From Litsea cubeba (taxonomy: Eukaryota; Streptophyta; Magnoliopsida; Laurales; Lauraceae): a stretch of DNA of 64,000 bases. The position numbers and the translations under genes were made by a program. Shown in pieces: positions 59,060-64,000 of the stretch (the first letter of the stretch is position 1; each line of letters opens with the position of its first letter). A model generated the notes under the pieces. The model was not told where the DNA came from. It searched no databases and was given only the letters and a program-made list of their open reading frames with translations. The stretch lies in the NCBI GenBank assembly GCA_012931725.1, contig CM022951.1, positions 9,235,616 to 9,299,615 of the forward strand, given 5' to 3'.

Positions 59060-59626
59060 ATGATGCAGCGAATTCAGTTAAATGAGTACCAGATGCAATG
59101 AATCTTCTTTTTCATGGGTGAACATACTATCATTTTTTGAAATGAAATCCGAAATATATTTTTTATAAAGATGGAGTTCTTCTATTTTGAAATATTTATT
59201 TTTTAAGGTAGAGTACCAAACATGTTGGAATGCATTTTGTGAAGTTGATCATTCATAGAAATTTATATTTTTGAAAAGTATATTTCATGTTGAAAGACAT
59301 GTTCCTTTTGAAAGATAAAAAATGCAGATGAAAACTTTGATATAAAATGGGCCTTTTTGTCTCTCGTTCATATTATTATAGTAGAGTTTAATTCAATGAT
59401 TAATAACTATCGTTTACAAGATCATCAAATAAATTTACACATGTCATTGAAACAAACATGGTAAAATGAATCACATGTGCAAATGGTGTGAAAATGATGT
59501 TATTAGACAAACGTTGTCAAAATAAGCGCATATGTGAACCTTACATACTTAAAATTTGAATATTCATCACTTACATGTGTAAATTGTATTTACATATCCC
59601 ATGCGTAAATGACAAATGACCCCTTA

Positions 59627-60851
59627 GAAAAGAATTTCGAGTTTCCATTTCTTTCAGCTTTAATGCGCTTTTCTGACTGATCTTTGACATGCGTATGGAA
59701 TCTTGCAACAATTTTTTGTACGCAATTTCCCAACCCTTTTCATCATATGAGAAGTTATGAGAATCTGAATTTTCATCGGACTTAGACTCCTTGTCAGATG
59801 AACTCTACATAGAAGAGACAGTGGACAAAGCCATGAAAGCAACACAATTCTTAAAATCATCATCAAGAGATTCAGGCTCACTCTTTTCCTCATATGTATC
59901 CTCTTCCCAAGACACATTAAAAGCCTTACCTTTGCTCTTTTCCTTTTGTTGGCACACTTAGCAACATTGTGACCATAGCCTTGACATTCGTAGCATTGTC
60001 GGCTTGGTGAATCCTTTAAATGGGTTCTTTTTCAGGCACATATTTGGTCTTGTTGTTACCATCGTTTTTAGCCTTTTTATTTTTTAACATCCTTTTGAAT
60101 TTTTTAATGAAATATTTTTCAAACTCAGCGTCATCTAAGTCACACTCTGATTTAGAACTTCTCTCCACAGATTCTGAAGACTTGAGTGCAACTTCCTTGC
60201 CATTCATGCTAAGACAATGGTTGGCTTCGTGTGTCTGTAAATTGCCAACTAACTCTTCCACATTGAGGGAGTTCAGATCTTGGTATTCTTCAATGGCAAC
60301 TACCTTTGGACGAAGCCTTTCCGGGAGAGACCTCAATATTTTCTTAACAATTTTGGGTTAAGGAATAGGTTCTCCCAAATTAAAACTTGAGTTCACAATT
60401 TTACTCAAATTAGAATTGAACTCATCAAAAGTTTCAGATTTTTTCATGCGGATCGTCTCAAAGGCAGTTGTCAAGTTTTGGAGTTTGGTTTGCTTGCCAG
60501 TTTAAGTTCCCTCATAGACAGTCCTTAGCAAATCCCAAGCCGCCCTGGCATTAGGGAATGCAAAAATTCTATGAAATTCTACAGGGGTCACTCCGTTGTA
60601 TATTGCATTAATTGCCTCATTATTACAAATAGAGTAGGTCTTTTCAGCATCAGTCCATTGGACTTTCGGTTTCAGTTTAGTATGCCCATCTACAACAACG
60701 GTGGGATCAGAATATCCCTCCACTACGATATCCCGGACTTATTGTCTATAGCCTTAAGAAAATCAATCATCCTTATCTTTCAGTAAGCATAATTAATTCC
60801 ATCTAAGATAGGGGGCTTAGTGGTAGACGTTCCTTCTCTGTTAAAATCCAT
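59627..60851 (-). pseudogene. Copia gag, N-terminal part
   Basis: From ATG 60851 (MDFNREGTSTTKPPILDGIN) the minus strand reads the UBN2-type gag core: INAIYNGVTPVEFHRIF, ARAAWDLLRTVYEGT, then ILRSLPERLRPKVVAIEEY and LNSLNVEELVGNLQTHE. The first zinc knuckle, CYECQGYGHNVAKC, lies at 59997-59954. Several stops and frameshifts occur, for example after INYAY and after EKEPI. The frame is interrupted at 59626 by the PIF element. Confidence 0.9.
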
Positions 60852-60898
60852 TAGAGGTTACCTTTAAATAGATCACATAATAACTTAGTGTAACCTCA

Positions 60899-60909
60899 CT
60901 CTGATACCA
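60899..60909 (-). other. Primer binding site of the copia element
   Basis: TGGTATCAGAG on the minus strand lies two bases after the 5' LTR end (..TTCTTTCA), complementary to initiator tRNA-Met. Confidence 0.9.
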
Positions 60910-60911
60910 AT

Positions 60912-63891
60912 TGAAAGAATCTAGCCTTAACACAGGCTTAGGTCCCAATAACAAGATCTCTATTAGATTTAAAGAACAAGTAATTAATCTAGTAATTAAC
61001 CCTAATCTAGATTAAAAGCAAGCAACCACACAATGAGAAGGACACACGATTTATACGTGGAAAACCCTACTACGGAAAAAACCACATGCCTTACCGTCTA
61101 GGCCAACATATCACAAAGAACTATAAATCGAAAGTTACAAGAAAACTCACAACCCTTTCCCAGTTGCAACTCAACCTAAGGACCGCTAATAAGTCCACAA
61201 AATTGTAGATTTCATTCATCATTTTATATACATTTGCAGACTTAATTAGGTTAATTACATAGAATTACACTTAATTTCATGATTTCATGCATTTGAGCAT
61301 CAAAGTTGGAATCTTAGTCAAATTTTGTCAAAATTCATTACATTGCATGACTTTTGTGAAATTAGGGATTTCATCTGATTCATCACCCAAAAATTAGTTT
61401 TTTTAACTTCACTAATGCATACCTACTCATTTTGACACGATGTGTTATTTTGGAAAGTTGGGTATTTTTAGTACATTAAGTAGGCATGTAGGGTCCCATA
61501 CATATTCCATCTAGATTCCTCACACTTGATTATTATTGACATATTTAATTTTATTTATGTAGGAGAAATCAAAGAGTAGGACCTGCATTGGTGAAGTTTG
61601 AGAGAGATTCAAGGTGAGACAACCCTTCATGAGGGCCCACATATCTTATTATCTTGGGGATGAGTTGCCGGTAAAAGTTGCAAGCGAGGAAGGGTGCCAA
61701 AATGGGAAGAGAATCAAATAAGAAAGCAATAAGAGTCCAAATATGCCTTGGCGTCCAACATGGGTCCCACACCCCATTACATGCCAAACCTAGAAGTTCC
61801 TTTAATTGCACCATTATTCTCGGAATTTTTGGGGTAGCAAAATGAATAACTTTCATTTGAATGTCATATTAGTGCATCTATGTACCGTTGGAAAGGTCTT
61901 TTCGAATAGATATATGTGGAGCCCAAGATTACATAAATCGAAGTTATATTGAGGGAGATATGAACTTAGAAAATTGGCTATTATAATTTTATGCGGGAAT
62001 TGCAAAACGTTTTCAAATTTGGCAACATGAGAGATGTTTGAGGAGTCAATTGGCAAGACTTGGAGCTCAAGAGACCACACTTAGTAACAAATCCTCTCCA
62101 ATTCAAATTCTTCCAAGTGTGAAGCCTAGCTTGAGTCCTAAGCAAAAAAATCTCTACAAATAAGGAGACAATCCTAAAAGAGAGGGGATTCTTTGCTAAA
62201 AAGGAGGCATCACATCTATAAAACCAACCCAAAAAAGGGGATGGAGGGCATCTCACGTGTAACCTCCCTCTCTCCAATTCCCATCTTTCTTTTCTTTCCT
62301 TTCTTGTTTTCATTAGTGTTTTTTTCCATATTTTTTATTTTGGTAGCCTTGGACGTCCAAGGATTGATTGAATCTTTGGGAAGGAGAAGTTGTAAAGATG
62401 AAGTTCTCAATGAAAATCACATTGTTCGCAACAGAAGAGTAGATCCCTGGATCAGAGTGTCAGTTGAAGTTAAGGTGTTTCTCATCATTAATCTATGTGA
62501 TATTTTTGTCTCTTGCGTATTGATTATAATAATAAATCTGCCATTTGTCATTGACAACTTATGTTATTCAATTTCTCTGATTTGAACAATGCTTTAATCA
62601 TGTATGTTTTTCTTAAGAGATTATTCTTAGATTGAAATCCTTTGATAATTATATTTGATTAATATGTGATATTAGTTTAGTTCTAATTTCAATCGGTGAA
62701 GGAGAGTCTTTCCTTAAATAAAGTTGAAAATTGTTGCTCTTTGATAGACAAAATAATTTGAATCAGAAACATTGATTTGTTTCTGATTTGAAGGATTTTT
62801 TGGACAATTTTATTTTATTGATTGCATAGAATGATGATGGGACTACTTAATGATTCATGATATTTTGATCTACATTTTCTCATATTTTATTTCTGCATTT
62901 TTTTCCAGTATTATTATTTTTTCTCTTACTCATTATCATTGATAAAAAAATCAGATGTTAATAAAAGAAAAAAAAAAGATTTCAGTGGTGCTCCCTGTGG
63001 GAACTCGACCTGTACTTGTCACAGTCTCGATAAGACAGTTGTGCACTTGCAGTAGTATTAAAAGATTGAATTTAATTTCAACATCTAATTGCTCACCATG
63101 CACTTTCACCATGCTTGAACAAACCACCTTGAATGCCTTTTCAAAATGAATTTACTTCAGAAGAGTAGTCAAAAGAACCTCCAAATACTTGAACTTCGAC
63201 GCAGCAACTTGAAGCTTTGGAGAGGAAAACAATCTCTCAATAGATCTCTAGGTTTTTGGATGGGAGAGTGGTACCCTAGAGTTGAAAGAGGAAGGCCATA
63301 TATAGGCTTTAATTCACGCCTCAATACTTATAGAGCAATTAGGACTCAAAATAGTGTTTTAAGAGAAATTAGGAAATAAAATCTTGATAAGTCTGAAATT
63401 CAGCGACCCAGGCTGCGCTCGAGCGCAATGAGGTTCTGACTCGAACGCCCATCTTGTGTGCTGTAGTAATTCCTAACTTCTGATGTAGGGGTCCCAAGGC
63501 AATTAATACGACTTGTATGGCAAGGCACAAGGAGACAAGGTCTAGGCCAATTGAAATAATTTAAATTGATGTCATCATAACATCATGACAAAAGACCTTA
63601 TGTGTCACGATGAGCCAATCACTTCTTTTCCTTATGATGTTATCATGAAAGTAGATAGATATGAGGACTTTGATAGACGGTGATGCACAGTCTTAACTTT
63701 GATAAATATGAGAACAACAGTAGTGATGCACGGTGCACCCATGAAGCTTGATAACTTTGATAGAATACGTCTTCTAGCCATCTTTCTTAGGCAATCCCAC
63801 TAAAAAATACAATTATAAATAAATCCCGGATTTTGTCCAAATAGACTCAATGAATTTGCCAATACAAATTATAATAGAATTAATCCTTACA
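60912..63891 (-). mobile_element. 5' LTR of the copia element, split by an insertion
   Basis: 60912-61190 and 63085-63891 together correspond to the 3' LTR at 48291-49367, with about 13 bp missing at the break. The outer boundary at 63891 is followed by the target duplication ATCCC. Confidence 0.9.
61191..63084. mobile_element. Unidentified 1.9-kb insertion in the copia 5' LTR
   Basis: CTAAT occurs at both junctions (61186-61190 and 63085-63089) and may be a 5-bp target duplication. The insert has no TG..CA ends in that register and no clear coding sequence. Its right part holds 'tggtgctccctgtgggaact' and 'ctcgacctgtacttgtc', which resembles the leader region next to an LTR retrotransposon primer site, so a truncated LTR element is the best guess. 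Confidence 0.55.
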
Positions 63892-63896
63892 ATCCC

Positions 63897-64000
63897 CATT
63901 GAAACGCAGAGCCACGGAAGAGAAAACCCACGGCTCTGCACAAAACACCCTTTAATGCAGTTTATATTCTACTTGACATGTCCCTTCAAACAATTGCAAA
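63897..64000. other. Flank of the copia element, nothing recognised
   Basis: About 100 bases of sequence beyond the target duplication, cut by the window end. Confidence 0.5.

Larger units (their letters stand above)
51124..59623 (+). mobile_element. PIF/Harbinger transposon inserted in copia gag
   Basis: Terminal inverted repeats GGGGTCGTTTGTC (51124) and, reversed, GGGGTCATTTGTC (59623) are flanked by TTA at 51121-51123 and 59624-59626. The superfamily's two genes lie inside on the plus strand: a Myb/SANT-like ORF1 and a DDE transposase, both decayed. A solo LTR of 2.9 kb splits the 5' half; without it the element is about 5.6 kb. The stretches 51140-52307 and 55174-56360 hold no recognised coding sequence. 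Confidence 0.93.
48291..63891 (-). mobile_element. Non-autonomous Ty1/copia retrotransposon, host of nested insertions
   Basis: Two LTRs in the same orientation bound the element, each starting TG and ending CA on the minus strand. A 5-bp target duplication ATCCC lies outside at 48286-48290 and 63892-63896. The 5' LTR is on the right. A tRNA-Met-type primer site (60899-60909), gag and a polypurine tract (49368-49380) follow in order. With insertions removed the internal region is only about 3 kb and encodes gag alone. No protease, integrase or reverse transcriptase is found. About 13 substitutions are seen in the first 170 bp compared between the LTRs, so the insertion is not recent. Confidence 0.93.

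Overview
The window is nuclear DNA of a flowering plant, probably a woody species. The evidence is eukaryotic exon-intron structure, plant-only families (class C heat stress factor, DYW-type PPR, G-type lectin receptor kinase, MAP70) and a dense load of plant transposons: Ty3/gypsy, Ty1/copia, CACTA, Mutator-like, PIF/Harbinger, MITEs and LINE remnants. I cannot name the species. Only one gene looks intact, a class C heat stress transcription factor (two exons, 41178-43439, + strand). Everything else recognisable is a pseudogene, a captured gene fragment or a mobile element.

Layout. 1-772: GC-rich LTR-like fragment. 775-5370: decayed S-domain receptor kinase pseudogene whose third intron holds a 1165-bp Mutator-type element. 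6200-7630: TRIM-like repeats and a DUF4283-type retroelement fragment. 7840-13006: defective Ty3/gypsy element on the minus strand, cut by the 5' end of a CACTA element. 13007 to about 27930: large composite CACTA region with TCGTCGG-type subterminal arrays, a 171-bp satellite (about 20 units) and captured SNF2-ATPase (SPLAYED-like) exons. 29620-29816: small foldback MITE. 32142-35078: a complete 2.9-kb Pack-CACTA (target duplication TGT) with exons resembling MAP70, nuclear-pore anchor NUA and HMG-CoA synthase. 37380-38222: PIF-type MITE. 38624-40144: Pack-MULE with a perfect 9-bp target duplication carrying a PPR E+/DYW fragment. 40800-43440: the heat stress factor gene. 43650-45460: five 245-bp tandem repeats with three different hairpin MITEs, each set in a (TA)n tract. 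46250-46964: LINE RNase H remnant.

48286-63896 is one nested insertion complex. A gag-only copia element (minus strand, target duplication ATCCC) is split in gag by a PIF/Harbinger element (target duplication TTA). That element is itself split by a solo gypsy-type LTR (target duplication ACTCC). A fourth insertion sits in the copia 5' LTR.

The most interesting content is three DNA transposons of two superfamilies that have captured fragments of at least five host genes, several with target duplications that fix their boundaries. I found no tRNA, rRNA or CRISPR. Exon borders were read by eye from splice consensus and family resemblance; no database search was run.
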